A stretch of DNA of 54,009 nucleotides from a virus (IMGVR_UViG_3300047470_000294:1-54009), one strand, 5' to 3'; positions 8,039-14,817 are shown, counted from the first letter of the stretch. A program made the numbers and translations. The notes: generated by a model not told the origin, from the sequence alone.

Positions 8039-8121
8039 CCCGGCGGACACCCGGCGGACGCTCAACACATCGGCGCAGGTCGCCGGGTGTCCGCCGGGTC
8101 CGTGCCGGGTGTCCACCGGGT
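8039..8121. repeat. Repeat cluster after the translocase gene (possible clt or operator)
   Basis: A perfect 18-bp inverted repeat: CCCGGCGGACACCCGGCG at 8039-8056 and its exact complement at 8081-8098. A direct near-copy of the right arm follows at 8104-8121, one base different, 22 bp from the copy at 8082-8099. The basic unit CCGGCGGAC occurs twice with an 11-bp period at 8040-8048 and 8051-8059. Helical phasing next to a TraB-like gene fits a transfer locus bound by the translocase, or an operator. A transcription terminator is possible but there is no T run. Confidence 0.6.
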
Positions 8122-8175
8122 CACCGCCATCCCATTGATCCATATATGTGAAGTTCTTGAGAAGGAGTCCCGATC

Positions 8176-8814
8176 ATGGCAGCGAAGCGTCCCGCAAGGC
8201 GGCAGCCGGCCCGCCGCAAGGCCCCGGCGCGCCGCCGCACCACCGCAACCGCCACCCGCCGCGGCCATCCCGCCCGCCGGGTCAAAATCCCGCGCGGCGG
8301 CCCGTTCCACGCCCGCCTCGGCACCTGGCTGGTGCTGCGCGGCATCGCCCCCATGGTCGACACCCGGCGTGACGACGTCCGCTCCCGGAAGGACGCTGCG
8401 ATCCTCCGCGCCACCCACGAGGGCTGCACCACCTGCCACGGCAACGGGCAGATCTTCACCAAGAGCAAGAAGGACGGCTCCTTCACCGGATCCAAGCCCT
8501 GCCCGGCCAAGCCGACGAAGGCGAAGGTCTCCCGCTGGGAGGTCAACAAGGCCGCCCGCATGGGAGGCGACCGGCGCACCGGACTCATCGGCTACTCGTG
8601 CCCCTGCGGTGAGAAGAAGAAGCCCCGTTTTCGCGACGCCAAGGAAGCCACCAAAGCCCTGCGTGCCCACGAGCAGCAGAAGCACGGCGGCAAGTCCGTC
8701 GGCGGCACCTGGTACGCGCAGCAGACCGCGGCAGCCGCCATGGCCCCCTCGCAACCCACGCCGGCGCCCAAGACCAGCACCCGCAAGGCGCCGGCTAAGG
8801 CCGGAACGCCGTAA
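8176..8814 (+). CDS. Lys/Arg-rich protein with Cys motifs, possible nucleic-acid binder
   Basis: 212 residues. The first 50 residues are strongly basic (many Arg, Ala, Pro), followed by a CTTCHGNG motif at about 86-93 and a second Cys pair (CPCG) at about 143-146, which together could form a zinc ribbon. The C-terminus is again Ala/Pro/Lys-rich. Composition points to DNA or RNA binding. Start follows GAGAAGGAGTCCC. No replication-initiator motif seen. Confidence 0.65.
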   Translation: MAAKRPARRQPARRKAPARRRTTATATRRGHPARRVKIPRGGPFHARLGTWLVLRGIAPMVDTRRDDVRSRKDAAILRATHEGCTTCHGNGQIFTKSKKDGSFTGSKPCPAKPTKAKVSRWEVNKAARMGGDRRTGLIGYSCPCGEKKKPRFRDAKEATKALRAHEQQKHGGKSVGGTWYAQQTAAAAMAPSQPTPAPKTSTRKAPAKAGTP

Positions 8815-8840
8815 CCACTACCCGAAGGAGACCTGACCCC

Positions 8841-9386
8841 ATGCTCGACCTGCCCGAGCCGAAGCCCACCGCCACCGCGGCCGGGCAGGCCACGCCCACC
8901 CAAGTCGACCGCGACAACATCCGCCGCCTCTTCGCCGCCCTCGACGAGATCGGCACCGACAAGCCCGCCGCTGTCCGCGTCGACGACGAGAGCATCCCGT
9001 CATTCGAGGACGGACCTCGCGTCGGCGACACCCCGCCCGTCCTGCAGCCCGACAGCCGGATCGTGCCCGCCTGGGCGCTCGGCATCGCGGTCGGTTCCAT
9101 CGGCGTAGGCGCCGGATCTGTCGGCCTCGGCTGCGCGGTCTGGCTCGCCTGCAAGGGCCTGTCGTCGGTTATTCACAGCCTGTCCACCGTCACCCTGGCC
9201 GGTGTCCTGACCGTCGCCATCCCGTTCGCCGGGCTCGCCATGGTCGTGACCGCCGTCGGGGGGGCCATCGGCAAGGCCAAGCGGGCTGTCGTGCCCGACG
9301 TGCACCACCACAACGGGCCCGAATATCACGAGCACCACACCACCAACACTCGGGCCGTCTGGGTCAAGAACATCAACCAGCGGTGA
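8841..9386 (+). CDS. Membrane protein of the transfer-like operon
   Basis: 181 residues: a hydrophilic N-terminal third, then two hydrophobic helices at about 77-105 and 112-140, and a His-rich tail (VHHHNGPEYHEHHTT). The His-rich end could bind metal. ATG at 8841 lies behind GAAGGAGACC. It is the last gene before a strong hairpin, so it closes this operon. A spread protein is possible but not shown. Confidence 0.65.
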   Translation: MLDLPEPKPTATAAGQATPTQVDRDNIRRLFAALDEIGTDKPAAVRVDDESIPSFEDGPRVGDTPPVLQPDSRIVPAWALGIAVGSIGVGAGSVGLGCAVWLACKGLSSVIHSLSTVTLAGVLTVAIPFAGLAMVVTAVGGAIGKAKRAVVPDVHHHNGPEYHEHHTTNTRAVWVKNINQR

Positions 9387-9401
9387 CCTACCCGGGCACT
9401 G

Positions 9402-9439
9402 GCAAGCCCCGGCCGGGATCGTCTCCGGTCGGGGCTTGC
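9402..9439 (+). terminator. Hairpin terminator closing the transfer-like operon
   Basis: A 15-bp stem, GCAAGCCCCGGCCGG (9402-9416) with 9425-9439, one G-U pair, 8-base loop. No T run, as is common in Streptomyces. It also separates this operon from the convergent regulator gene. Confidence 0.7.
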
Positions 9440-9476
9440 GTGTCGGGTACGGCCCGCGCCATCCACCGGGCGCCGG

Positions 9477-9752
9477 TCAGCCCTCGGTGCTGCCCTTCCT
9501 TGGCGAACGACTGTGGCCACGGGCAATGCCTGACACGCGCTCAGGTTTGACCCTGAGGGCGGGCGCCATGTCGGTGTAGCTGATGCCGTCGCGTTCATGG
9601 AGGGTGCGGACGACGTGCTGGCGCTGCTCCCGCAGCCAGCGTTGAAGGTCGGGGATGGCCTTCAATGCCTCGGTCAGGGCCTGGGCGCGCTCGATGCTCT
9701 CGGGGCCGGTGAGGGCGGTGAGCTGCTGAAACGGCTTGGGTGGAGTGTCCAT
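9477..9752 (-). CDS. Small HTH regulator A (probable autorepressor)
   Basis: 91 residues. A helical N-terminal half (about 20-50) precedes a putative helix-turn-helix at about 58-82 (SYTDMAPALRVKPERV). It is clearly paralogous to the product at 10751-11026: both start MxTPPxPF and share 'ALxAIP(D/E)LQ(R/H)WL'. I chose the ATG at 9752 over the one at 9776, because 9776 lies inside an operator palindrome and the likely -10 box (9759-9764) would start transcription at 9752, giving a leaderless message. Its probable targets are the three operators between 9765 and 9822. Confidence 0.75.
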   Translation of the reverse strand: MDTPPKPFQQLTALTGPESIERAQALTEALKAIPDLQRWLREQRQHVVRTLHERDGISYTDMAPALRVKPERVSGIARGHSRSPRKGSTEG

Positions 9753-9758
9753 GTGTTG

Positions 9759-9828
9759 AGTGTAGTGGGTACCCATGAAAAGATCTAGTGGGTACCCACT
9801 TGACGTATTGATGGGTACCCACTATATT
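9759..9828. promoter_or_regulatory. Divergent promoter pair with three evenly spaced operators
   Basis: Palindrome GTGGGTACCCAC occurs at 9788-9799, with one-base variants at 9765-9776 and 9811-9822; the centres are exactly 23 bp apart. Rightward promoter: TTGACG (9800-9805), 17-bp spacer, TATATT (9823-9828). Leftward promoter: -35 TAGATC (complement of 9782-9787), 17-bp spacer, -10 TACACT (complement of 9759-9764). The outer operators fill most of each spacer and the middle one fills the gap between the two -35 boxes. Binding by regulator A would silence both directions. Confidence 0.85.
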
Positions 9829-9871
9829 TGAGGTATCGCAAGACGGAACGACACCTCAACAGGGAGTTCAC

Positions 9872-10063
9872 ATGGCGAAGAGCCGGTTCAGCTTCACCCG
9901 CACGACCGAAGACCTGCGCGGCACCACCCTCAAGGAGAACCGCGACGCACTCCGAGAGGGCGGGCTCAGCGTATCGACCAAGATCCAAGACAACGGGAAG
10001 GTCGAATTCAACATCAGCGGCGACGAGGAGACCGTCTCGGTGTGGCGCCGGATGATGGGCTAG
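9872..10063 (+). CDS. Small hypothetical protein controlled by switch A
   Basis: 63 residues, hydrophilic, beginning MAKSRFSFTRTTEDLRG with a predicted beta-alpha-beta pattern and a C-terminal VSVWRRMMG. No family recognised. It has an AGGGAG ribosome binding site and a near-consensus promoter about 40 bp upstream, so it should be strongly expressed when regulator A is absent. It is followed by a strong terminator and is therefore a single-gene unit. Confidence 0.65.
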   Translation: MAKSRFSFTRTTEDLRGTTLKENRDALREGGLSVSTKIQDNGKVEFNISGDEETVSVWRRMMG

Positions 10064-10071
10064 ATCGAACC

Positions 10072-10103
10072 GTAGGGGGCCCGGGACACCCCGGGCCCCC
10101 TAC
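10072..10103 (+). terminator. Strong hairpin terminator
   Basis: A perfect 14-bp stem, GTAGGGGGCCCGGG (10072-10085) with 10090-10103, and an ACAC loop. It isolates the small gene at 9872 from the next transcription unit. Confidence 0.75.
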
Positions 10104-10159
10104 GCAACGCAACACCCTTGCGCCCGAATCAGTCCGGCCCCGCGACGAAAGGTCTCCCC

Positions 10160-10483
10160 GTGGACACGAACACCGCATTCCTCGCCTACGGCCTGCACGT
10201 CGGCTCCGACGCCGATGAGGCCGAACGGATCGACGAAGTCCTGGACACGATCAAGGACCGGTGCCCCGACGTGCACTCTGCGGCCGGCGGCTCCAACCAG
10301 GGTGAGCAGATCTTCCTGGTCGCCTACAGCAAAGAGGTCGAGCCCGGCGAGTACCGGAGCGCGGCGGGCATCTCCCCGGAGCAGCAGGCCGACTGGGACG
10401 TCCAGCTCGCGCACGCGATCCAGGCCCTCGGCTACAGCGGCTGGGACCGGCCCGCATGGCTGTGCTTCACCGAACTGTCCTGA
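10160..10483 (+). CDS. Hypothetical protein
   Basis: 107 residues beginning MDTNTAFLAYGLHVGSDADE. GTG at 10160 is preferred over an upstream TTG because CGAAAGG lies at workable spacing. The sequence looks like a compact alpha/beta fold with a conserved-looking SGWDRPAW segment near the C-terminus. I do not recognise the family. Its 3' end overlaps a convergent minus-strand gene by about 50 bp. Confidence 0.6.
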   Translation: MDTNTAFLAYGLHVGSDADEAERIDEVLDTIKDRCPDVHSAAGGSNQGEQIFLVAYSKEVEPGEYRSAAGISPEQQADWDVQLAHAIQALGYSGWDRPAWLCFTELS

Positions 10484-10698
10484 CCAACCCCAAGCTCCAG
10501 ACTGGTCACCGAAGAGCCCCGGCCGTCATCCTCGACAGCCGGGGCCTTCGTCGTGCGCGGGACGGCGCGGGCCATCCAGCGATCATCCGTCAGCAGGGTG
10601 GGGCGCATCCGAGTCGCCGGACCGAGTGTGAGCAGCAGCTCCAGCCCGGCCGCCGTCTCCGCCTCATCATCGCCCTGCACCGTGAACCGTAAGGCCAT
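10432..10698 (-). CDS. Small hypothetical protein with a TTA codon
   Basis: 88 residues starting MALRFTVQGDDEAETAAG. The N-terminal 60 codons show strong GC-type third positions. Codon 3 is TTA (minus-strand 10692-10690), a rare leucine codon that in Streptomyces depends on the bldA tRNA. The C-terminal part overlaps a hairpin at 10511-10549 and the end of the plus-strand gene at 10160, so the exact end is doubtful. No ribosome binding site is seen; it lies downstream of regulator B on the same strand. Confidence 0.5.
   Translation of the reverse strand: MALRFTVQGDDEAETAAGLELLLTLGPATRMRPTLLTDDRWMARAVPRTTKAPAVEDDGRGSSVTSLELGVGQDSSVKHSHAGRSQPL
10511..10549. terminator. Bidirectional hairpin terminator
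   Basis: GCCCCGGC (10516-10523) pairs with GCCGGGGC (10538-10545), extended by GAAG/CTTC at 10511-10514 and 10546-10549. It lies just past the stop of the gene at 10160 and inside the convergent small gene. Confidence 0.6.
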
Positions 10699-10750
10699 AC
10701 CGCAGTGTGGCGCGGGCGGTGGGGGAGCGGGGCGGGAATCGGGAAGCGGG

Positions 10751-11026
10751 CTACTCGGCTGGCGGGTCGGCCCGTTTGCCCGTGGTGCGCCCCTTGGCGA
10801 TCTGGTGGGCGCGGACGCGGTGGACTCCGAGCTCTTTGCCGATCTGGTCGTAGCTGAGCCCGGTCTCGTGCATCTCCTGAACGGCGCCCTGTCGGATCTC
10901 CTGGAGCCAGTGCTGTAGCTCGGGGATTGCTTGGAGTGCAGCCCCAACGCTCTTGGCGCGTTCGGTCGGATCGCCCTGCTCGGAAAGGTGTTTCAGGTTC
11001 TCGAATGGGTTCGGTGGCGTCGTCAT
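10751..11026 (-). CDS. Small HTH regulator B, paralogue of regulator A
   Basis: 91 residues, the same length as regulator A and similar along its whole length. The putative helix-turn-helix is at about 58-80 (SYDQIGKELGVHRVRAHQI). The recognition helix differs from that of regulator A, matching the different palindrome in its promoter region. ATG at 11026 lies 6 bases after a TACAAT -10 box (complement of 11033-11038), so the message is probably leaderless. The pair looks like a duplication that has diverged in operator specificity. Confidence 0.75.
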   Translation of the reverse strand: MTTPPNPFENLKHLSEQGDPTERAKSVGAALQAIPELQHWLQEIRQGAVQEMHETGLSYDQIGKELGVHRVRAHQIAKGRTTGKRADPPAE

Positions 11027-11032
11027 GGATCG

Positions 11033-11076
11033 ATTGTAAGGGGTGGCTTGACGGACGCAAGGGGACCCCTTACGAT
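11033..11076. promoter_or_regulatory. Divergent promoter pair of switch B with operator palindrome
   Basis: Rightward promoter: TTGACG (11048-11053), 17-bp spacer, TACGAT (11071-11076). Leftward promoter: TTGCGT (complement of 11055-11060), 16-bp spacer, TACAAT (complement of 11033-11038). The palindrome AAGGGGACCCCTT (11059-11071) fills the rightward spacer; a degenerate copy (AAGGGGTGGCTT, 11038-11049) lies in the leftward spacer. Same layout as switch A with a different operator sequence. Confidence 0.75.
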
Positions 11077-11113
11077 TGAGTCATCGCCAGAGAGACCAGC
11101 AGGGGAGCGCTAC

Positions 11114-11572
11114 ATGGACACCTTCGAACTTGCCACCACCGTCATCGCCGGAACGGCCCTCGTCCTCGCCCCCATCGACCCGCAGCCCATCCGGGACCTC
11201 AACACCCCGATCCCCGCCTCCACATGGGTTGTGACCTTCGACGAGCAGTTGGCCCGCCGTGTCCGCGATGCGCTCGGCCTCCGTCACTGGAAGCCCAACG
11301 CCGAACACGGTGAGACCGAGACGCGCCTCCTCGTGTGGTCCCAGCTCGAACTCAACGATCTGTATGAGCGGGTCGGCGGAACCGTCACCACCCGGCGGGT
11401 CGAGCGCACCGCCTGTGATGGCGATGCCACCTGGCTGGCCACCGAGATCACCCTCACCGTCCACGTGCCCGGCGTCGGCGACGTCCAGGCCGTCACGGAC
11501 TGGGACGAGGAGGCCGGCGGCCATGACCTGCCCGTCATGCAGCAGATCGCCGACGTCGAACTGATCGCCTGA
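11114..11572 (+). CDS. Hypothetical protein controlled by switch B
   Basis: 152 residues starting MDTFELATTVIAGTALVLAP. Predicted alpha/beta with a long beta-rich centre (TEITLTVHVPGVGDVQAV) and acidic C-terminus. I recognise no family. ATG follows CAGGGGAGCGC and a near-consensus promoter about 35 bp upstream. A hairpin directly after the stop makes it a single-gene unit, parallel to the gene at 9872 but unrelated in sequence. Confidence 0.65.
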   Translation: MDTFELATTVIAGTALVLAPIDPQPIRDLNTPIPASTWVVTFDEQLARRVRDALGLRHWKPNAEHGETETRLLVWSQLELNDLYERVGGTVTTRRVERTACDGDATWLATEITLTVHVPGVGDVQAVTDWDEEAGGHDLPVMQQIADVELIA

Positions 11573-11580
11573 CCCGCCCC

Positions 11581-11602
11581 GCCCGGCCTTTCGAGGCCGG
11601 GC
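11581..11602 (+). terminator. Hairpin terminator
   Basis: GCCCGGCC (11581-11588) pairs with GGCCGGGC (11595-11602) around a TTTCGA loop, nine bases after the stop of the gene at 11114. Confidence 0.65.
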
Positions 11603-11653
11603 TTCACCACCGAACCGCCGCCACCTACGCCTGAATCCCGAGGAGTGCCAGTC

Positions 11654-11884
11654 ATGTCCCGAGCCATGGACCGCATCCGCCGCGAGGCGATGGAGAAGTA
11701 CGGCGCCGAGCCCTCTGGCGCCCTGGACGCGCTGGCGCACGTCCTGAAGGTGCTCGCCGACGAGCCGGACAGTTTGATGGTGGTTCAGGCGACGAGCGGC
11801 ATCTACGGCGACCGAGTGCAGACCGGGCTGACGCTCGGCGACCTGCGTGAGATCGCCGACCAACTCGGCGAGGCCAAGCCGTGA
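11654..11884 (+). CDS. Small hypothetical protein
   Basis: 76 residues, mostly helical (MSRAMDRIRREAMEKYGAEP; then LTLGDLREIADQLGEA). The ATG follows AGGAG at 11641. It heads a long chain of overlapping small accessory genes. No family recognised. Confidence 0.6.
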   Translation: MSRAMDRIRREAMEKYGAEPSGALDALAHVLKVLADEPDSLMVVQATSGIYGDRVQTGLTLGDLREIADQLGEAKP

Positions 11885-12141
11885 TCGCCCGCCCGTCGCG
11901 CACCATCCCCATCCCGGATGCGGTCGCCGACCTCGCCGCCCGGCAACTCCCGCAGCACATCCGGGACGCGCGCCGCGAATCGTGGGAAGCCTGCGTCCAC
12001 CTCTCCCTCTGCCGACAGCCCCGGTACGAGGAAGGTCGGCAGGCGGCGCTCGCCCGGATCGCCGCCGCCACCAAAGTGCTCGCCGCCCACAACCCGGGGC
12101 TCGTACACGGCTGGGGCGACCTGCCCGGCCTCAACCGATAG
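11881..12141 (+). CDS. Small helical hypothetical protein
   Basis: 86 residues with GTG start overlapping the previous stop (GTGA). Ala/Arg-rich helices dominate, with a WEACVHLSLCRQ segment at mid-length and a VHGWGDLPGLNR end. No family recognised; coupling and codon bias support it. Confidence 0.6.
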   Translation: MIARPSRTIPIPDAVADLAARQLPQHIRDARRESWEACVHLSLCRQPRYEEGRQAALARIAAATKVLAAHNPGLVHGWGDLPGLNR

Positions 12142-12151
12142 GAGAACCGCG

Positions 12152-12445
12152 ATGAACACGCAGATCGTCACCAACATCCAGTCCCGCGTCGTCACCCTTG
12201 GGATCCAGGGCGCGCCGAACTCCGACAACCGATACGGGCCCGGCTGGATGCGCCCGACTCAGGTGCGGATCACCTACTGGTACGACGGAAGCGGCGCGGA
12301 GACGGACACCTCCGTGCGCGTCTTCGGCATGTGGACGCGTGAGAACGGCGAAGAGACCGACCACGTCATGGACCAGTCCTACGACAGGCCGCAACGGAAC
12401 TGGCCCGGCTGGCTCGTCGACATCGTCCAGGCCAACAAGCCGTGA
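12152..12445 (+). CDS. Hypothetical protein
   Basis: 97 residues, MNTQIVTNIQSRVVTLG at the N-terminus, aromatic and Asn/Arg-rich, likely beta-sheet. ATG lies behind AGGAGAACC. The C-terminus WPGWLVDIVQANKP overlaps the start of the metalloprotease-like gene. No family recognised. Confidence 0.6.
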   Translation: MNTQIVTNIQSRVVTLGIQGAPNSDNRYGPGWMRPTQVRITYWYDGSGAETDTSVRVFGMWTRENGEETDHVMDQSYDRPQRNWPGWLVDIVQANKP

Positions 12446-13182
12446 CCGTCCCGCCCGAGCCTGCCCCGACGCCCATACCGGAGCCGCTGGCCGAACCCGG
12501 GGCGCGGGACTGGCATACGACGATGGACATCGACGGCCAGCCGTACCCGACCCGCAACTACGCGCCCGAGATTGAAGGCGGCAGCGACGCCTGCCTCAAC
12601 CTGACAGCACCCCAACTCGACTACCTGCGAGCCATCCACGAAGCCGGGCACGCGATCGCCGTCCTGCTCGGCGGGGCCCACCTGCACTCTGCCGAGATCG
12701 TCACGGGTGTAGCGGACGATGCGACCGGAGGAGAAGTCCGTGCCTGCAACCTCGCCGACGGGCACGGCTTTGCGGTGTTCTCCGCCGCCGGTGAACGCGC
12801 CTCCGACCGGTGGCTGCGCGAAGCCGGACTGTGGACGCCCGAGCGGGCCGTCGCCAACGAAGTAGGCGCACGCGGCGACCGGCACCAGTTCCTCGCCATC
12901 AACGCGCACGTCGGCTTCGGAGACCGCGACGTCGACTACCGCATGGTTCACGATCTCGCCGACCAGGCCCTCGACCCGCACTGGACAGCCGTCCTTCAGA
13001 TCGCCGACCAGCTCGCGCAGCACGGCCGCCTCGACGCGGCACAGATCGTCGCCATCGCTGGGCTCGCCAACGGGGAAGCGTCTCGGAAGTGCGAGATGCG
13101 ACAGACGAACCCGTGGGATGAGACCCCGGCCGAGGCCGCCCGCTATGACCGCAACCACTGGAACCGAGACGAGGACCAATGA
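12442..13182 (+). CDS. M41-like HEAGH metalloprotease-type protein
   Basis: 246 residues. A zinc-protease motif HEAGH lies at 66-70, followed by AIAVLLGG, as in the FtsH peptidase (M41) family. The later helical region (about 140-215: ANEVGARG..., then HWTAVLQIADQLAQHGRL) matches the M41 C-terminal helices. The AAA ATPase part of FtsH is absent, so this is a stand-alone peptidase-like domain. The acidic third zinc ligand cannot be fixed by eye. It could be a phage-encoded protease acting on host or phage proteins; substrate unknown. GTG start overlaps the previous stop. Confidence 0.7.
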   Translation: MTVPPEPAPTPIPEPLAEPGARDWHTTMDIDGQPYPTRNYAPEIEGGSDACLNLTAPQLDYLRAIHEAGHAIAVLLGGAHLHSAEIVTGVADDATGGEVRACNLADGHGFAVFSAAGERASDRWLREAGLWTPERAVANEVGARGDRHQFLAINAHVGFGDRDVDYRMVHDLADQALDPHWTAVLQIADQLAQHGRLDAAQIVAIAGLANGEASRKCEMRQTNPWDETPAEAARYDRNHWNRDEDQ

Positions 13183-13700
13183 CCGCCGCCTGGCCGTTCG
13201 ACGCCGACGCCGACGAACACGACCCGCTGACGAAGCTCCGCATCCCCGTCGTGACCAGCTTCAACCCGCAGTGGAAGTACGTCGCCGCCTGCATGGGCGT
13301 CGACACCAGCCGCTACAGCTGGGGCAGCGCCGAACGCCCCACCGACGCCGAAGCGGGCATGCTCGCCAGCTTCATCGACGAGTACAAGCACCACTGGTTC
13401 AACGACGGCTACCAGGCGCGGCTGATGCAGCAGCCCCTCGACGTCGACTCCGGCTGCAACACCACCGTCTTCATCAAGTACGGCAACGACGACTGGGGCT
13501 ACCGGCTGTGCTCGTGGATCTACGGGCCGACCTATCTACCCGTCGGACCCAAGCAGCGCGGCGGCGAATACGACGTGGACGGACACTCCGGACCGCTCAC
13601 CCTGGAACAGGTCATGGACCGGCGCCACACCATCGGCGACGAACCCATGGCCCACTGGGTCGACTGGAAGGCCGCGCACCCGGAGGTGTTCGGAACGTGA
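13179..13700 (+). CDS. Hypothetical protein
   Basis: 173 residues, rich in Trp, Tyr and His, with no signal peptide or membrane segment. Start overlaps the metalloprotease-like stop (ATGA), so it may be co-translated with it. Segments such as GYRLCSWIYGPTYLP are distinctive, but I cannot name a family. Confidence 0.6.
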   Translation: MTAAWPFDADADEHDPLTKLRIPVVTSFNPQWKYVAACMGVDTSRYSWGSAERPTDAEAGMLASFIDEYKHHWFNDGYQARLMQQPLDVDSGCNTTVFIKYGNDDWGYRLCSWIYGPTYLPVGPKQRGGEYDVDGHSGPLTLEQVMDRRHTIGDEPMAHWVDWKAAHPEVFGT

Positions 13701-13927
13701 GCAAGATGCTGCCGATCGGCACGAGAGTCCGTGTCACCCCGATCACCATCACCCACCTCGACGGGACTTCGAGCACCGACGAGCCGTACAACGCCGTCAT
13801 CGTCGGCTACGACATGAGGTGCACCAAGTATCGGCTCGACAAGGAAATCTGGGACGGCCTCTACGCCACAGGCGGCCACACCTGGGCACTCCGAAAGGAA
13901 GTTGCAGCAGCGGAGGGAACGACGTGA
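13697..13927 (+). CDS. Small hypothetical protein
   Basis: 76 residues; the pattern LPIGTRVRVTPITITHLDG followed by NAVIVGYDMRCTKYRL suggests a small SH3-like beta barrel. GTG start overlaps the preceding stop. Fold is inference only. Confidence 0.55.
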   Translation: MSKMLPIGTRVRVTPITITHLDGTSSTDEPYNAVIVGYDMRCTKYRLDKEIWDGLYATGGHTWALRKEVAAAEGTT

Positions 13928-14220
13928 CCCGCCCCCTGTCCGCGAAAGCGGCCCGCGCCGTCACCGCCGCCGCCACGATCGTGAAAGCACCCGACCACCG
14001 CGACACCAGCACCTGGCATGTTGTGGCCGCCGACGGCGCGGTGCTCGTCGTCGTCGAACCGTCCTACGGCGGGACGTCACGCACCGGCCGCAACGGGTGG
14101 AACTGGTGGCTCGCCGATGGTGGGCGCACCCGCAACCCGGTCGAAGCGACCCGGGAGAAAGCCGCTATTGCCGGGCTGCTCGCCTGGGAACGCCGGGCGA
14201 CGGCGAGGCCCCAGCCATGA
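13924..14220 (+). CDS. Small hypothetical protein
   Basis: 98 residues; basic N-terminal helix, then a beta-rich centre (WHVVAADGAVLVVVEPSYGG) and a C-terminal helix. GTG overlaps the previous stop. No family recognised. Confidence 0.55.
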   Translation: MTRPLSAKAARAVTAAATIVKAPDHRDTSTWHVVAADGAVLVVVEPSYGGTSRTGRNGWNWWLADGGRTRNPVEATREKAAIAGLLAWERRATARPQP

Positions 14221-14438
14221 CCGCCCCCGCCCCGACGCTCGCCGACGAGTTCCCGATCCCGGGCGTCCGGTTCGTGGGTGGCCGCACCGGGCATCACGTC
14301 CGCCGGCCCGAGGATCAGCGGTGGTGGGATCTGCTGCACGCCGCCTGCGGGAAGAGCGGCCACAAAACCGACGCCTACACGATCAGCAAGATTCGACCCT
14401 GCCGGGGATGCGAGATCGCCGTGCGGGCCCCCCGCTGA
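14217..14438 (+). CDS. Small hypothetical protein with Cys residues
   Basis: 73 residues; Trp-rich centre (RWWDLLHAACGKSGHK) and a CRGC pair near the C-terminus that with C44 could bind zinc. ATG overlaps the previous stop. Last gene of the overlapping chain before a terminator hairpin. Confidence 0.55.
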   Translation: MTAPAPTLADEFPIPGVRFVGGRTGHHVRRPEDQRWWDLLHAACGKSGHKTDAYTISKIRPCRGCEIAVRAPR

Positions 14439-14476
14439 ACCGTGCCACGTCGCACCAACTGAACAGCCCCTACTCC

Positions 14477-14504
14477 GAAGCCCCAGCCATCCGGCCGGGG
14501 CTTC
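14477..14504 (+). terminator. Hairpin terminator
   Basis: GAAGCCCC (14477-14484) pairs with GGGGCTTC (14497-14504) and is followed by TTCGCG. It lies 25 bp before the small gene at 14529, so it works as an internal attenuating hairpin rather than an operon end. Confidence 0.6.
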
Positions 14505-14528
14505 TTCGCGCCCAAAGGAGAAACAGAC

Positions 14529-14645
14529 ATGGACCTTTTGCAAGCAGCAGCCAACGCGGCGGCCGTCATCACGGCTGGCGTCACTGCGCTGAACTGGATA
14601 ACGGCCAAGGTGACGACACTGAAGAAGCGCTGGCCCGCGAAGTGA
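14529..14645 (+). CDS. 38-residue amphipathic or membrane peptide
   Basis: Peptide MDLLQAAANAAAVITAGVTA continues into a Trp-containing stretch and a basic tail (TLKKRWPAK). It has one hydrophobic helix of about 20 residues with positive charges at the C-terminus. The ribosome binding site AAAGGAG is excellent and the gene is bracketed by hairpins at 14477-14504 and 14651-14688. Small hydrophobic peptides of this kind are often membrane-active, but nothing here shows function. Confidence 0.55.
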   Translation: MDLLQAAANAAAVITAGVTALNWITAKVTTLKKRWPAK

Positions 14646-14650
14646 GCCAT

Positions 14651-14688
14651 CCGAGAGCCCGCCTCCACCGTCTAGGGCTGGCTCTCGG
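14651..14688 (+). terminator. Hairpin terminator
   Basis: Nine-bp stem CCGAGAGCC (14651-14659) with GGCTCTCGG (14680-14688), five bases after the stop of the 38-residue peptide. The remaining 129 bp to the next gene contain a direct repeat GTAGTGCC (14755-14762 and 14775-14782) and no clear promoter. Confidence 0.6.
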
Positions 14689-14817
14689 CGTGCGTGGGGC
14701 CGTTTCCGTGTCCGGCACCTCACCGACTGTGCCATTGGTCCACCGTGTCAACCCGTAGTGCCACAATCGGCTCAGTAGTGCCCCCGTTCCCCGTACCACC
14801 GCCGGAGGAGCCGCACC

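Noticed and set aside
9753-9776. Longer start of regulator A at 9776
   Set aside because: That ATG lies within an operator palindrome and upstream of the predicted transcription start at 9752.
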